64,000 nt of DNA from JAGNZR01 sp051652785 (GTDB lineage Bacteria; Fusobacteriota; Fusobacteriia; Fusobacteriales; Fusobacteriaceae), in the NCBI GenBank assembly GCA_051652785.1, contig JBOFUX010000061.1, forward strand, positions 1-64,000, written 5' to 3'. Positions 35,300 to 45,176 of this stretch are shown here, in pieces. Position 1 is the stretch's first letter. Each line of letters begins with the position of its first letter. Below the pieces are notes generated by a model. It was not told where the DNA came from. It was given only the letters and a program-made list of their open reading frames with translations, and did not search any database. The position numbers were made by a program, and so were the translations under genes.

Positions 35300-38200
35300 T
35301 TAAAACTTATATCCTATTCCTACAGTAGCGCTTACATTTCTATTATAATCTTTTGAAAATTCTAAACTTATTCCTGTTGTATATATCATTCCATTATTTT
35401 GTTCTAATTCTAAGTTGTATGAAACTTTTCCTGATGTTCTTGGTAGTTCTACTCCTTGAATACCAAAATTAGTTCCTTTTTTATTATTTCCTAACACTCT
35501 TCCTTGTAATTCTTTTTGAGTACTTCCCAATGTATTTATTACTCCAAAAGAAAATACATTATTTAATTTTATTTTTTCTAGTTGTATTTTTTTTACTAAA
35601 TCTATTCCTATCTCTATGTCTGCTGTACTACTTGTACTTCCATCTACCTCTAATGAAAGTTGACCTGGTACATATCCTTCATTTACTTTATCCTGCTCTA
35701 CATAGTAGTAACTTAATCTTGTTTTTGGTTCTAGTGTCCAATTCTCTCTACCCTTAATTACATATTTCACTTCTATAAATGCATTATATGAGTTTATATC
35801 ATATTTATCTTCTGTTTTAAAAGAATCATATTGATTAGATACTCCTCTTTCTACAGCTGATGAGGTATATTGATACCCTAACCCTCCCATAAATCTGTAA
35901 TTAGATACCTCTGCTTTTGCAAAGGCTCCTAAATACATTGAGTTTCCATCTATTTTACTCAAACCTTTAAATGTTGTTTTTTGTGTATTTCCACCTATTA
36001 CTAAGCCTGTTGATATTTTATCTGACACTCCATATTCCAAAGTTGCTATTCCACCTGAGGTACTAGTTTTTGTGTCATAATTTCTATGTCCAGTATCAAA
36101 TCCATAATAATTTTTCCCTGAAGAATCATTATCATTTTTTATACCTGTGTATATCCCTTTTCCTTGGGCTATCCATTCTTCTTGTTTAGGTTTTATTGTT
36201 AAATATAACATATTATCTTCAAATAATTTTAAACTATCTCTTGATGATTTTAATGTATATGAGTATGGATTATTTGTATATATTTGATCTAAAGCTACTA
36301 ACAAACCTCCTAGCGACTGATTAAATGTTTTATCGTCTAATCCTGTTGTATTAGCTAAATTCCCTATTTCTCCAGCTGTAACTATCGAATGGTATACTTT
36401 ATTTAATTTTTCATATAGTACAGAGTCTATTTTATTTGTAAGATCTGAGTCTGTTGGTGGTTCTGGTTCTATCGGAGTAGATGGACCTGTTGGTATCCAT
36501 TCCTTTACTGTTATATTTATATCCTTACCATCAGAGGATAATTTTCCATCTAGTACTAGTGAATTAGTTTTTATATGATCACTATCATCCCACCAATTGC
36601 CATTTGTTCCTGCAATGATTGTTGTCCCTCCCATGGAAACAACTGCGTTCTCTCCCAGTCCATTCAAACCTACTACTAAATTTCCCTCTGTACTTGATAA
36701 AATTCCTGAATTTCCATATAATGCATGACCAGTTATTTTTCCTGCTGCATCTTTTTCTGTTGGATCTACTCTTAATGTCAAATCTCCACTTTCTAAAATT
36801 ATATTACTTGCTCCCGTCACTTTAGCTGTTTCAAATAATGTTATATTTCCATTTGTATTTATATTTTCAAATCCACTTATATCATGAAATATATTTAAAT
36901 TAGGTGAGGCTTCTACATTACTCAGTTTTCCTAAATTTAAAATATCTCCAGTTCCTGATCCACCGTCCATTTTTCCATTTATTTGCACTGTATTACTTAT
37001 TGATAAAACATCATCCCCTGCTCCTAAATCAACTCCTCCGTTGATTACAGATTCCCCTAATATACTAGCGGTGTTATTCCCCAAATCTCCTTTTATTACT
37101 GCTATATCATTTTTAAGTCCACCACCATTGAAAGTCGTGTTTGTTGCTGTTAAAGTTTTTTCACTTTCTAAATATACTGCTGTACTGTACCCATTTATAA
37201 CACTCGCTGTCAGTGTTATGTCCTTATCAATAACTAATGCCCCTTTGTTCACTCCAGCTCCATTAATTATTACATTGTCTAAACTGATTAAATTTGAAGC
37301 ATTTACATAAGAATCTGAGCCTATTATTGTTTGAGGACCTGTTGAAACACTTCCTGTTGTAGTACCATTTACTACTGTTCTTGTAGTGCCATCCTCTAAA
37401 GTTACAACTCCTCCAATTCCATTTTCTATTTTTTCCACACTATCATTAATAGTGTCGATATATACAAAACTTCCGTTATTTGTTAAGGTAGTATTAGAAG
37501 AAGTAGTAGGATAATCAGCAGTACCTATTGATAATATATATTTACCAGCAAGAATTCCATTATTTGTAATTGATGATATTGATGAATTTGTTGGTGATAT
37601 TGTAATAGCACTTATATTACTTTTTATTACTCCTTGATTATAAATTTTACTATTTAATGATTCTAATAGAGAAGAAGCTCTAACAAAGAGACCTGCTGGT
37701 TTCCAATAAAATGATGAGACTCCAAGCACGTTATTTTCACCAATCGTATTATATCCTGCAATAGTCCCATTGTTATTAACTTTTACCGTGCCAATTTCTT
37801 GTTCTATAAAAAGTCCTACTCCGCTGTTAGCATTATTACGACTATTAACAAAATTATTAGCTCCTTCATATCCTAAAAGAATACCCTTATTATTAACAAT
37901 TTGCTCTTGATTACGGTCTACTAAAATTTTAAGTCCTTGTCCTCCCCATCCTCCAGTACTTGTGTTTAACTGATACCCTGCAATAACCCCTAAGTTTTCT
38001 ACAATAGATTTTCTATCCTCAGCACCCATTTTAATATAGGCACCCATAGCATAATCATTAATCTCATGTGAACTCCTATCTTCAGTACCAGTTTCTCCTG
38101 TAATTACTCCACTATTAACAAATGAAGTTATCTGTTTATCAGTATAAATATCAAGAACACCTATCCCCGAATAAGAAGTAGCGTGTTCTACATATCCACT

Positions 38201-39004
38201 AATAACACCAGAATTATTAAAATTATCTATTTTTACATCTAGATGCATTCCATTTCCTGTATTCCCTGTTGTTCCTTTAACACTAGAATAAGTAGCTTTT
38301 CCTGAAATTGTTCCGGTATTATTAATACTATCTATAGAAGTTAAATTAAGATATACACCATTTCCAACAAATCCTTTTGTTACATTTTGGATGCTTTCAC
38401 CTTTTATAATTCCAGCATTATAAAAATTTTTCATAACTCCAGTTGTTCCCTTTAAAACAACACCATTTCCTGAACTTGAGTTGTCTAAAGTTGTTGTTTC
38501 ATAGTTTCCAGCTATTGTACCATTGTTACTAAGAGAATCTAATGTTAAAGAATATTCTGAATTATATATAAAAATACCATTTCCTGACTGAGGTTTAGTA
38601 TGAGAGATTCCCGTCTTATCAGTTAAAATTAATCCATTATTTAATATTTTATCCAATACAATATTTCTTGATGGGATATGACCACCGCCAGGAATACGAG
38701 TATCAAAAAATATTCCATTTTTACTTCCAGTTGAGCTTATGGTTCCATTATTTATAATATTAAGTCCTTCTGTTGCAGGATTAACCAAATTTAATTCTAT
38801 TTCTCCTTCAATTTTTTTATCTTTTGAAATAAATAAAGTGTTATCAAGGGTAGCCTCAATATTTTTAATATCACCATTATTTTGATTTATTATTCCTATA
38901 CTACCTAAACTTATATTTCCTGTTATCAAAAATATTATTAGAGTAGCCAATGTTACTTTTGATTTGTTTTTTAAAATCCCTTTTAATAATTTCATTTCTT
39001 TCAT
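35300..39004 (-). CDS. Autotransporter (type Va) with beta-helical passenger
   Basis: A 1234-residue surface protein. After an N-terminal hydrophobic segment (about 14-31 from MKEMKLL) comes a long passenger of repeated units with an N-x-G-x-I-x-G core, such as NNGTIAGNYE, NAGIIKGES, NTGTISGKAT, NSGVISGYVEH and NKGILLGYE, as expected for a beta-helix. A proline-rich linker (GPSTPIEPEPPTDSD) precedes an alpha-helical plug and an approximately 280-residue beta-barrel ending in GYKF, with the terminal aromatic residue needed for outer-membrane insertion. The frame starts seven codons earlier, but AAGGCGG just upstream of the ATG at 39004 favours that start. The ligand is unknown. Such proteins are abundant in Fusobacteria and often serve adhesion. 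Confidence 0.88.
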   Translation of the reverse strand: MKEMKLLKGILKNKSKVTLATLIIFLITGNISLGSIGIINQNNGDIKNIEATLDNTLFISKDKKIEGEIELNLVNPATEGLNIINNGTISSTGSKNGIFFDTRIPGGGHIPSRNIVLDKILNNGLILTDKTGISHTKPQSGNGIFIYNSEYSLTLDSLSNNGTIAGNYETTTLDNSSSGNGVVLKGTTGVMKNFYNAGIIKGESIQNVTKGFVGNGVYLNLTSIDSINNTGTISGKATYSSVKGTTGNTGNGMHLDVKIDNFNNSGVISGYVEHATSYSGIGVLDIYTDKQITSFVNSGVITGETGTEDRSSHEINDYAMGAYIKMGAEDRKSIVENLGVIAGYQLNTSTGGWGGQGLKILVDRNQEQIVNNKGILLGYEGANNFVNSRNNANSGVGLFIEQEIGTVKVNNNGTIAGYNTIGENNVLGVSSFYWKPAGLFVRASSLLESLNSKIYNQGVIKSNISAITISPTNSSISSITNNGILAGKYILSIGTADYPTTSSNTTLTNNGSFVYIDTINDSVEKIENGIGGVVTLEDGTTRTVVNGTTTGSVSTGPQTIIGSDSYVNASNLISLDNVIINGAGVNKGALVIDKDITLTASVINGYSTAVYLESEKTLTATNTTFNGGGLKNDIAVIKGDLGNNTASILGESVINGGVDLGAGDDVLSISNTVQINGKMDGGSGTGDILNLGKLSNVEASPNLNIFHDISGFENINTNGNITLFETAKVTGASNIILESGDLTLRVDPTEKDAAGKITGHALYGNSGILSSTEGNLVVGLNGLGENAVVSMGGTTIIAGTNGNWWDDSDHIKTNSLVLDGKLSSDGKDINITVKEWIPTGPSTPIEPEPPTDSDLTNKIDSVLYEKLNKVYHSIVTAGEIGNLANTTGLDDKTFNQSLGGLLVALDQIYTNNPYSYTLKSSRDSLKLFEDNMLYLTIKPKQEEWIAQGKGIYTGIKNDNDSSGKNYYGFDTGHRNYDTKTSTSGGIATLEYGVSDKISTGLVIGGNTQKTTFKGLSKIDGNSMYLGAFAKAEVSNYRFMGGLGYQYTSSAVERGVSNQYDSFKTEDKYDINSYNAFIEVKYVIKGRENWTLEPKTRLSYYYVEQDKVNEGYVPGQLSLEVDGSTSSTADIEIGIDLVKKIQLEKIKLNNVFSFGVINTLGSTQKELQGRVLGNNKKGTNFGIQGVELPRTSGKVSYNLELEQNNGMIYTTGISLEFSKDYNRNVSATVGIGYKF

Positions 39005-39025
39005 AATTTTCCGCCTTATTTTCAT

Positions 39026-39321
39026 TAAATTCTTTAGTTATTTTTTTTTACTTTATACAAATATATTTATCTTTCTATGCTATTTTTAATATATTCAGTC
39101 TATCACATTTTTCTATTTCTAACAAGTTCACTTTTTTAATTCTATTATAAAAATAATATTAACATAAAAATAAATTACAATTTATTATTTATTATTTTTA
39201 GTTGTTTTTAGTTGTTTTTAGTTATTTTATAAAAAAACATAGCGTTTCAGTGTGTTTCTATGTATAATTTAACTAAGAAGATTAATTTAATTTTTAAGTT
39301 TAAGTAAGGAGGTGAAATTTT
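39026..39321. promoter_or_regulatory. Divergent region between autotransporter and glycogen operon
   Basis: The 296 bp hold a 10-bp direct repeat GTTGTTTTTA (39201-39220, with degenerate copies on both sides). A TATAAT with a preceding TG near 39262-39267 may be the -10 of the glg operon. ACATAG and CTATGT flank it as a short inverted repeat (about 39238-39263). I see no clear -35 for either direction. Confidence 0.4.
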
Positions 39322-41172
39322 ATGGATAATAACCTAGATATATATTTATTTCATAGAGGTGAACATAGAAAAGCATACTGTTATCTTGGAGCTCATCCTA
39401 ATAGAACAGGTACTATTTTTAGAATTTGGGCCCCTAATGCTAAATCTGTAAGTGTAATTGGCGATTTTAATAATTGGAATTCACAGACTAACACTATGAA
39501 TAAACTTAATAATGAAGGGCTTTGGGAATTAGAAATAAATAAATTAAAAAAAGGAACATTATATAAATTTTCTATTGAAGATTACAATGGAAACTTTAAA
39601 TTAAAATCTGATCCCTATTCTTTCTATTCTGAAGAAAGACCAAATACAGCTTCAATTATACATGGAATTCCAAAATTTTCATGGGCTGATAAAAGATGGT
39701 TAAAATCTCGAAATAAAAATGAAAACTTAAATTTACCACTTAATATATATGAAGTTCATCTCGGTTCTTGGCAAAAAACAGAAAATAACACTTTTTTAAA
39801 CTATAGAGATATTGCGCATAAATTGGCTGAATATGTTAAATTTATGAATTATACTCATATTGAATTACTACCAATTAGTGAATATCCTTTAGATGCATCT
39901 TGGGGCTATCAAATTACAGGATATTATTCTGTTACATCACGATTTGGAACACCTGAAGATTTCATGTATTTTATAAATCATATGCATAAAGAAAAAATAG
40001 GGGTTATTTTAGACTGGGTTCCTGGTCATTTTTGTAAAGATGCTCATGGTTTATATCAATTTGACGGAAAACCTCTCTATGAGCACTCTGATTCTCGTTT
40101 AGGAGAAAATCCTCAATGGGGAACTTGTAATTTTGATTTTTCACGGAATGAAGTTTTAAGTTTTTTAAACTCAAATGCTTTATATTGGTTTCGTGAGTTC
40201 CATATAGATGGAATAAGAATTGATGCAGTGGCAAATATTCTATATTCTAATTTTGGTAAAAATGATGATTTTAATATTAAAAATATTTACGGTGGAGATG
40301 AAAATCTTGAAGGTATCACTTTCCTAAAATCTCTTAATTATATTATAAAAGAAGAATTCCCTGATGTTATGACCTTTGCTGAGGATTCTACAACATGGCC
40401 TTTAGTTACAACTCCTGTTTCTCAAGGAGGATTAGGATTTTCTTTTAAATGGAGTATGGGTTGGATGAACGATACTCTCAAATACATGAAGCAAGATCCA
40501 TTTTTTCGTGTTAATCTACACGACCTTTTAACTTTTTCCTTTATGTATAGTTTTTCTGAAAACTATATTCTAGCTCTTTCTCATGATGAAGTTGTTCACG
40601 GAAAATCTTCACTACTAAACAAAGTTCCTGGTTCTATAGATGAGAAGTTTAAAAATCTTAGACTTTATAATGCTTTTATGATGACTCACCCTGGGAAAAA
40701 ACTTAATTTTATGGGAAATGAATTTGCTCATGGACTAGAGTGGCGTTTTTATGAGTCACTAGAATGGAACCTTTTAAATTTTAAAAGAAATAAAAGTTTT
40801 CATGCCTATATAAAATCTCTTAATAATTTTTACTTAAAAAATTCTTCTCTTTGGGAATTAGATAGTGATAGAGCGGGTTTTAAATGGGGAAATTCCTCTC
40901 CTGTAGAAAATACTCTCAGCTTTTTAAGAAAAGGAATAGATGATAATAATTTTATTGTCGTTGTTTTTAATTTTTCTAACATTGAAAGAAAAAATTATAG
41001 ACTTGGTGTCCCTAGTTTTGGAACTTATTTAGAAGTTTTTAATACAGAAAATTCTTTGGTTATTAATAATATTGACCTTATATCTGAAGAGATTTCTATA
41101 AATGAAATGCAATATTCTTTTAATATAAATATCCCTGCTCTTACAGCTCTATTTTTTAAAATAAAAAATTAA
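39322..41172 (+). CDS. glgB: 1,4-alpha-glucan branching enzyme
   Basis: Makes alpha-1,6 branches in glycogen. The 616 residues comprise an N-terminal CBM48 (FRIWAPNAKSVSVIGDFNNWN, near 33-53), a GH13 barrel with HLGSWQ, YEHSDSRLGENPQWGTCNFDF, the nucleophile in DGIRIDAVANILY, the acid/base Glu in FAEDSTTWP, the third Asp in LSHDEVVHGK, and a C-terminal beta-domain. It lacks the longer N-terminus of E. coli GlgB. TAAGGAGGTG gives a strong site. First gene of glgB-glgC-glgD-glgA. Confidence 0.95.
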   Translation: MDNNLDIYLFHRGEHRKAYCYLGAHPNRTGTIFRIWAPNAKSVSVIGDFNNWNSQTNTMNKLNNEGLWELEINKLKKGTLYKFSIEDYNGNFKLKSDPYSFYSEERPNTASIIHGIPKFSWADKRWLKSRNKNENLNLPLNIYEVHLGSWQKTENNTFLNYRDIAHKLAEYVKFMNYTHIELLPISEYPLDASWGYQITGYYSVTSRFGTPEDFMYFINHMHKEKIGVILDWVPGHFCKDAHGLYQFDGKPLYEHSDSRLGENPQWGTCNFDFSRNEVLSFLNSNALYWFREFHIDGIRIDAVANILYSNFGKNDDFNIKNIYGGDENLEGITFLKSLNYIIKEEFPDVMTFAEDSTTWPLVTTPVSQGGLGFSFKWSMGWMNDTLKYMKQDPFFRVNLHDLLTFSFMYSFSENYILALSHDEVVHGKSSLLNKVPGSIDEKFKNLRLYNAFMMTHPGKKLNFMGNEFAHGLEWRFYESLEWNLLNFKRNKSFHAYIKSLNNFYLKNSSLWELDSDRAGFKWGNSSPVENTLSFLRKGIDDNNFIVVVFNFSNIERKNYRLGVPSFGTYLEVFNTENSLVINNIDLISEEISINEMQYSFNINIPALTALFFKIKN

Positions 41173-41188
41173 TAAAGGAGTGTATACA

Positions 41189-42328
41189 ATGAAAAAAGAG
41201 ATTATTGCTATGATTTTAGCTGGTGGTCAAGGAAGTAGACTAACACCTTTAACAGAAAAAATAGCTAAACCTGCTATTCCTTTTGGTGGTCGATTTAGAA
41301 TTATAGATTTTACTGTAAGCAATTGCACTAACTCTGGAATTGATACAGTTGGTGTTTTAACACAATACGAACCACATATATTAAATAAACATATTGGTGA
41401 TGGAACTCCTTGGGATTTAAATAAAAGAAATGGAGGCATTACAGTTTTGCAGCCACATACAACTGTTAAAGGTGGAGATTGGTATCTTGGAACTGCTGAT
41501 TCTATTTTTAAAAATTTATCTTATATTGATGAATATAATCCAGAATATATTTTAATTTTATCTGGTGACCATATCTACAAAATGGATTATAGTATTATGC
41601 TCGATTTTCATAAACAAAACAACGCTGATGCCACTATTTCTGTCTTAAACGTAAGTTTAGAAGAAGCTTCAAGATTTGGAATAATGAATACTAATCCTGA
41701 TTACTCTGTTTATGAATTTGATGAGAAACCTAAAGTACCTAAAAGTACTTTAGCCTCCATGGGAATATATATTTTCAATTGGAAAACACTAAGAGAAGTC
41801 CTTATTAATGATCGTTTGAATCCTAATTCTGATAATGACTTTGGTAAAAATATTATCCCGAACTATATTAATAGCGGTAAAAAAATATTTGCCTACCCCT
41901 TTAAAGGATACTGGAAAGATGTTGGAACAATTGAGAGTTTATGGGAAGCTAATATGGATCTTTTAACCAATAATAATAATTTAAATATTTATGATAAATT
42001 TTGGAAAATTTATACAAGACAGGATAGTTATCCACCTCAATATATCTGTTCTTCTGCCACTATAAAAAATTCAATAATAGATGAAGGTTGTGAAATTCAA
42101 GGATATGTAGAAAATTCTATAATTTTTTCTGGAGTTAAAGTTGGAAAAGGAAGTAAAATTATAGATTCTGTAATTATGAAAAATACAGTTATTAAAGAGA
42201 ATGTTATCATAATTAAATCTATTTTAGCTGATGACGTTTTTGTTAATGATGAGTCTAAAATAGGTAATTCTAAAGATATAACTGTTATAGCCACTGAAGA
42301 AATAATAGGAGGTCCACATGTTAAATAA
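41189..42328 (+). CDS. glgC: Glucose-1-phosphate adenylyltransferase, catalytic subunit
   Basis: Makes ADP-glucose from ATP and glucose 1-phosphate, the committed step. The 379 residues contain LAGGQGSRLTPLT (ATP loop), KPAIPFGGRFRIIDF, GTADSIF, SGDHIYKMD, FDEKP and a C-terminal left-handed beta-helix (NSIIDEGCEI, SVIMKNTVI). The frame opens with a GTG at 41180 that overlaps the AAAGGAG site, so the ATG at 41189, eight bases after it, is the real start. It overlaps glgD by 11 bp. Confidence 0.95.
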   Translation: MKKEIIAMILAGGQGSRLTPLTEKIAKPAIPFGGRFRIIDFTVSNCTNSGIDTVGVLTQYEPHILNKHIGDGTPWDLNKRNGGITVLQPHTTVKGGDWYLGTADSIFKNLSYIDEYNPEYILILSGDHIYKMDYSIMLDFHKQNNADATISVLNVSLEEASRFGIMNTNPDYSVYEFDEKPKVPKSTLASMGIYIFNWKTLREVLINDRLNPNSDNDFGKNIIPNYINSGKKIFAYPFKGYWKDVGTIESLWEANMDLLTNNNNLNIYDKFWKIYTRQDSYPPQYICSSATIKNSIIDEGCEIQGYVENSIIFSGVKVGKGSKIIDSVIMKNTVIKENVIIIKSILADDVFVNDESKIGNSKDITVIATEEIIGGPHVK

Positions 42329-43481
42329 GTATTTATCTCTTATAACTTTAAACAGTCCATCAAGTGATATTAATCCTCTTATTAAACACAGAAATCAAGC
42401 TAGTTTACCAGTCGGTGGGAGGTATCGTCTTATTGATTTTTCCCTTTCTAATATTGTTAATTCAAACATAACTAATGTTGGAATAATAGGTGATTTAAAA
42501 AATAGTAATTCACTGGCTGCTCATATTGTTTCAGGTGCTCCTTGGGATCTCGATACGAAAAATGACGGTATCTTTTTTCTCACAAAACATAATAATAATT
42601 CTTTTTCAACCGTTAATTTTTTTAAAGATTTTGAAGAAAATTTTAGATACTTTTTAAAAAGTAAACAAAAATACATTATACTTATTGACCCTTCTATGGC
42701 TTGCAATATTGATATAAAAAAAATCATGATAGAACATGAAAGTGATGAAAGAGATGTTACTGTTGTTTATAAAGACGTTAATCTTTTTTCAGAAAAATTT
42801 TATCAATGTGATACTATCGAGCTAAATAAAAAAAATGAAGTTACTAATTTTGGAACTAATTTATCATTTGAAAACAATAAAAAAATTTCTTTAGATATTT
42901 TTATTATTAATAAATCTAAACTTATTGAACTTATTGCTATAGAAATAGAAAATCAAAAATATGAAACTTTTAAACATTTAATCAAAAATAATTTATCTAT
43001 TTTAAACATTAAAGGGTATGCTTTTAATGGATATTTAGCACATATTAAATCCATAAAAGAATATTATGATTTTAATATGGATCTTTTAGATTTCAATATA
43101 AGAAAAGAACTGTTTAATAACGAAAGACCTATTTATACTAAAAGAAAAGACACCCCTTCAACTATCTATAAAAATGAAAGTTGCGTTGAAAAATCTTTAA
43201 TTTCCAACGGATGTCAAATTATGGGAACTGTTAAAAATTCGGTATTAGGTAGAAGAGTTATAGTTGATAAAGGGGCTATTATTGAAAATTGTATTATTAT
43301 GCAAAATTGTCATATTAAAGCTAATTCTCATCTTAAAAATATTATTATTGATAAAGGAAATATTATTCCAGAAGGTTCTATATTAAATTCTTCTCCTAAT
43401 TATCCTTTTGTTATAGAAAAAAAAGTTGAAATAACAAAAGAAAATTGGAATGAACTCATTAGAGGTGAAAAAAATGAATAA
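42318..43481 (+). CDS. glgD: Glucose-1-phosphate adenylyltransferase regulatory subunit GlgD
   Basis: A GlgC paralogue of 387 residues. It keeps the fold (LPVGGRYRLIDFSLSNIVNSNI and the C-terminal beta-helix SLISNGCQIMGTVKNSVLG), but the ATP loop is degraded (LNSPSSDINPLIKHRNQ in place of GGQGSRL) and the catalytic Asp region reads IDPSMACNID. As in Firmicutes, GlgC and GlgD should form a heterotetramer in which GlgD adjusts activity. It overlaps genes on both sides. Confidence 0.93.
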   Translation: MLNKYLSLITLNSPSSDINPLIKHRNQASLPVGGRYRLIDFSLSNIVNSNITNVGIIGDLKNSNSLAAHIVSGAPWDLDTKNDGIFFLTKHNNNSFSTVNFFKDFEENFRYFLKSKQKYIILIDPSMACNIDIKKIMIEHESDERDVTVVYKDVNLFSEKFYQCDTIELNKKNEVTNFGTNLSFENNKKISLDIFIINKSKLIELIAIEIENQKYETFKHLIKNNLSILNIKGYAFNGYLAHIKSIKEYYDFNMDLLDFNIRKELFNNERPIYTKRKDTPSTIYKNESCVEKSLISNGCQIMGTVKNSVLGRRVIVDKGAIIENCIIMQNCHIKANSHLKNIIIDKGNIIPEGSILNSSPNYPFVIEKKVEITKENWNELIRGEKNE

Positions 43482-44913
43482 TCAAAAAAAAGTTTTATTT
43501 GTTTCTGGAGAAGTTTATCCCTTTGTTAAAACTGGAGGTTTAGGAGATGTTGCTTATTCACTTCCTAAAATTTTGCAAAAAGAAGGAATAGATATCAGAG
43601 TTATTCTTCCTAAGTATGAGCAAATTCCTTGGGAATACAAAAGTAAAATGAAGCATCTTGGAAACAAAAAAATTTCTTTAGCTTGGAGAGAAGTTTATCT
43701 GGGAATAGAAGAATTAGTCTTAGATAAAATTACATATTACTTTGTTGATAATGAGTATTACTTTAAAAGAAATAATATCTACGGTGAAATGGACGACTGT
43801 GAAAGATTTGCTTTTTTTTCAAAATCTATTATAGAAAGCTTTGATTTAACAGGTTTTTACCCCGATCTTATTCACTCTAATGATTGGCACACTGGTCTTG
43901 TTTCAGTATATCTTAATGAAAGAAAAAGAGATGGTATTTTTAAAAATATAAAAAATATTTTTACTATTCATAACTTAAGATTTCAAGGATGTTTCTCATA
44001 TAGTAATATAGAATGGGTACTGGGAATTGAGCCTAACTACTATTTTCATGAAAATGGAATAAAGTTTTATGATAATTTTTCTTTCTTAAAAGCAGGAGTA
44101 AACTATTCTGATGTAATTACCACTGTTAGTCAGAACTACGCTGAAGAAATTCAGACTTCTTATTATGGAGAAAATTTAGAAGGTCTTTTCTTTCATAACA
44201 AAAATAAACTTTTTGGTATTGTTAATGGTATAGATTATGATATTTTTAATCCTGAAAAAGACTTAGATATAGAAGAAAATTTTAGTTCTAAAAATATCGA
44301 AAATAAATATATTAATAAATTGGAACTTCAAAAAAAATTATATCTTCAAAAAAATAAACATATACCAGTAGTATCTATTATTACTAGGCTGGATAAGCAA
44401 AAAGGCTTGGATTTAATTATTCATATATTTGATGAACTTTTAGAGACAACTGAATGTCAATTTATTCTTTTAGGTAATGGTGAACCTCATTATGAAAATT
44501 TCTTTAGAGAAAAAGCTCTTCAGTACCCTGGAAGAGTTTCATGTACCATTGGTTTTAATAATCTTTTAGCTAAAGAAATATATGCAGGTTCTGATATTTT
44601 TTTAATGCCATCTCAGTTTGAACCTTGTGGTCTATCACAGCTTATTTCCATGCGTTATGGAACTATTCCCCTAGTTAGGGAAACAGGAGGGCTTAGAGAT
44701 ACTGTAATACCTTTTAATGAGTATGGTGACCATGGAACAGGATTTACTTTCTCTAATTATAATGCTCATGATATGCTTCATGTTATAAAATATGCTTTCT
44801 CAATTTATTACAAACCTAAACTTTGGAAAAATTTAGTTAAAAGAGCAATGAAAGCTGATCATTCATGGAGTCATTCAGGAAAAAAATATTTAGAGTTGTA
44901 TAAAAAAATTTAA
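43474..44913 (+). CDS. glgA: Glycogen synthase (ADP-glucose)
   Basis: Elongates glycogen from ADP-glucose. The 479 residues form a GT5 enzyme: FVKTGGLGDVAYSLPK (near the start, ADP-glucose binding), HSNDWHTGLVSVYL, TVSQNYAEEI, GIDYDIFNPE, ITRLDKQKGLDL and FEPCGLSQLISMRYGTIPLVRETGGL. The frame extends upstream into glgD, but AGAGGTG before the ATG at 43474 (MNNQKK) sets the start, leaving an 8-bp overlap. No glgP is present. Confidence 0.95.
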   Translation: MNNQKKVLFVSGEVYPFVKTGGLGDVAYSLPKILQKEGIDIRVILPKYEQIPWEYKSKMKHLGNKKISLAWREVYLGIEELVLDKITYYFVDNEYYFKRNNIYGEMDDCERFAFFSKSIIESFDLTGFYPDLIHSNDWHTGLVSVYLNERKRDGIFKNIKNIFTIHNLRFQGCFSYSNIEWVLGIEPNYYFHENGIKFYDNFSFLKAGVNYSDVITTVSQNYAEEIQTSYYGENLEGLFFHNKNKLFGIVNGIDYDIFNPEKDLDIEENFSSKNIENKYINKLELQKKLYLQKNKHIPVVSIITRLDKQKGLDLIIHIFDELLETTECQFILLGNGEPHYENFFREKALQYPGRVSCTIGFNNLLAKEIYAGSDIFLMPSQFEPCGLSQLISMRYGTIPLVRETGGLRDTVIPFNEYGDHGTGFTFSNYNAHDMLHVIKYAFSIYYKPKLWKNLVKRAMKADHSWSHSGKKYLELYKKI

Positions 44914-44920
44914 TATATTG

Positions 44921-44958
44921 AAAAAAAACTCCAACAGAAATAAAAGTTGGAGTTTTTT
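44921..44958. terminator. Bidirectional terminator after glgA
   Basis: AACTCCAAC (44927-44935) pairs with GTTGGAGTT (44946-44954) around a ten-base loop, with eight A before and six T after. It ends the glg operon and can also end the convergent sialic acid transcript. Confidence 0.9.
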
Positions 44959-44977
44959 ATTAGTTTTATTTTTCAAC

Positions 44978-45166
44978 TTATTTAATTTCTCCCATATAAA
45001 TTCTTTCACTTCTAACCCCTGCTTTTATCTCTCCATTTATTGAAAATATTTTATTTCCAAATTTTTACAACTGCAGCTCCAGCAGGTGCTTGAAAAGGGA
45101 TATCTCCAGCTGATTTCCAACAAATAACATACTTAATATAATAGAACTTATTAGTATTTTCTTCAT
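44978..45166 (-). pseudogene. Decayed gene for a small secreted protein
   Basis: A perfect AGGAGG site precedes an ATG at 45166 that opens with a lipoprotein- or Sec-like signal peptide (MKKILISSIILSMLFVG). The frame then ends after 34 codons in nonsense sequence. In the other frames the coding sense continues: SAGDIPFQAPAGAAVVKI, then after a second shift GNKIFSINGEIKAGVRSE and RIYMGEIK with a stop at 44978. Two frameshifts are therefore needed to read one protein of about 60 residues. I do not recognise the family. It is the last element behind nanK. Confidence 0.6.
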
Positions 45167-45176
45167 CTTTATCCTC

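Noticed and set aside
35300..39025. Several open frames of 60-125 codons on the strand opposite the autotransporter, smc, secD and alaS.
   Set aside because: They lack ribosome binding sites and sensible protein sequence and mirror the codon bias of the real genes.
39181..39230. Ten-bp repeats of GTTGTTTTTA resembling replication iterons.
   Set aside because: Only two exact copies, no DnaA boxes or replication genes nearby; more likely low-complexity promoter DNA.
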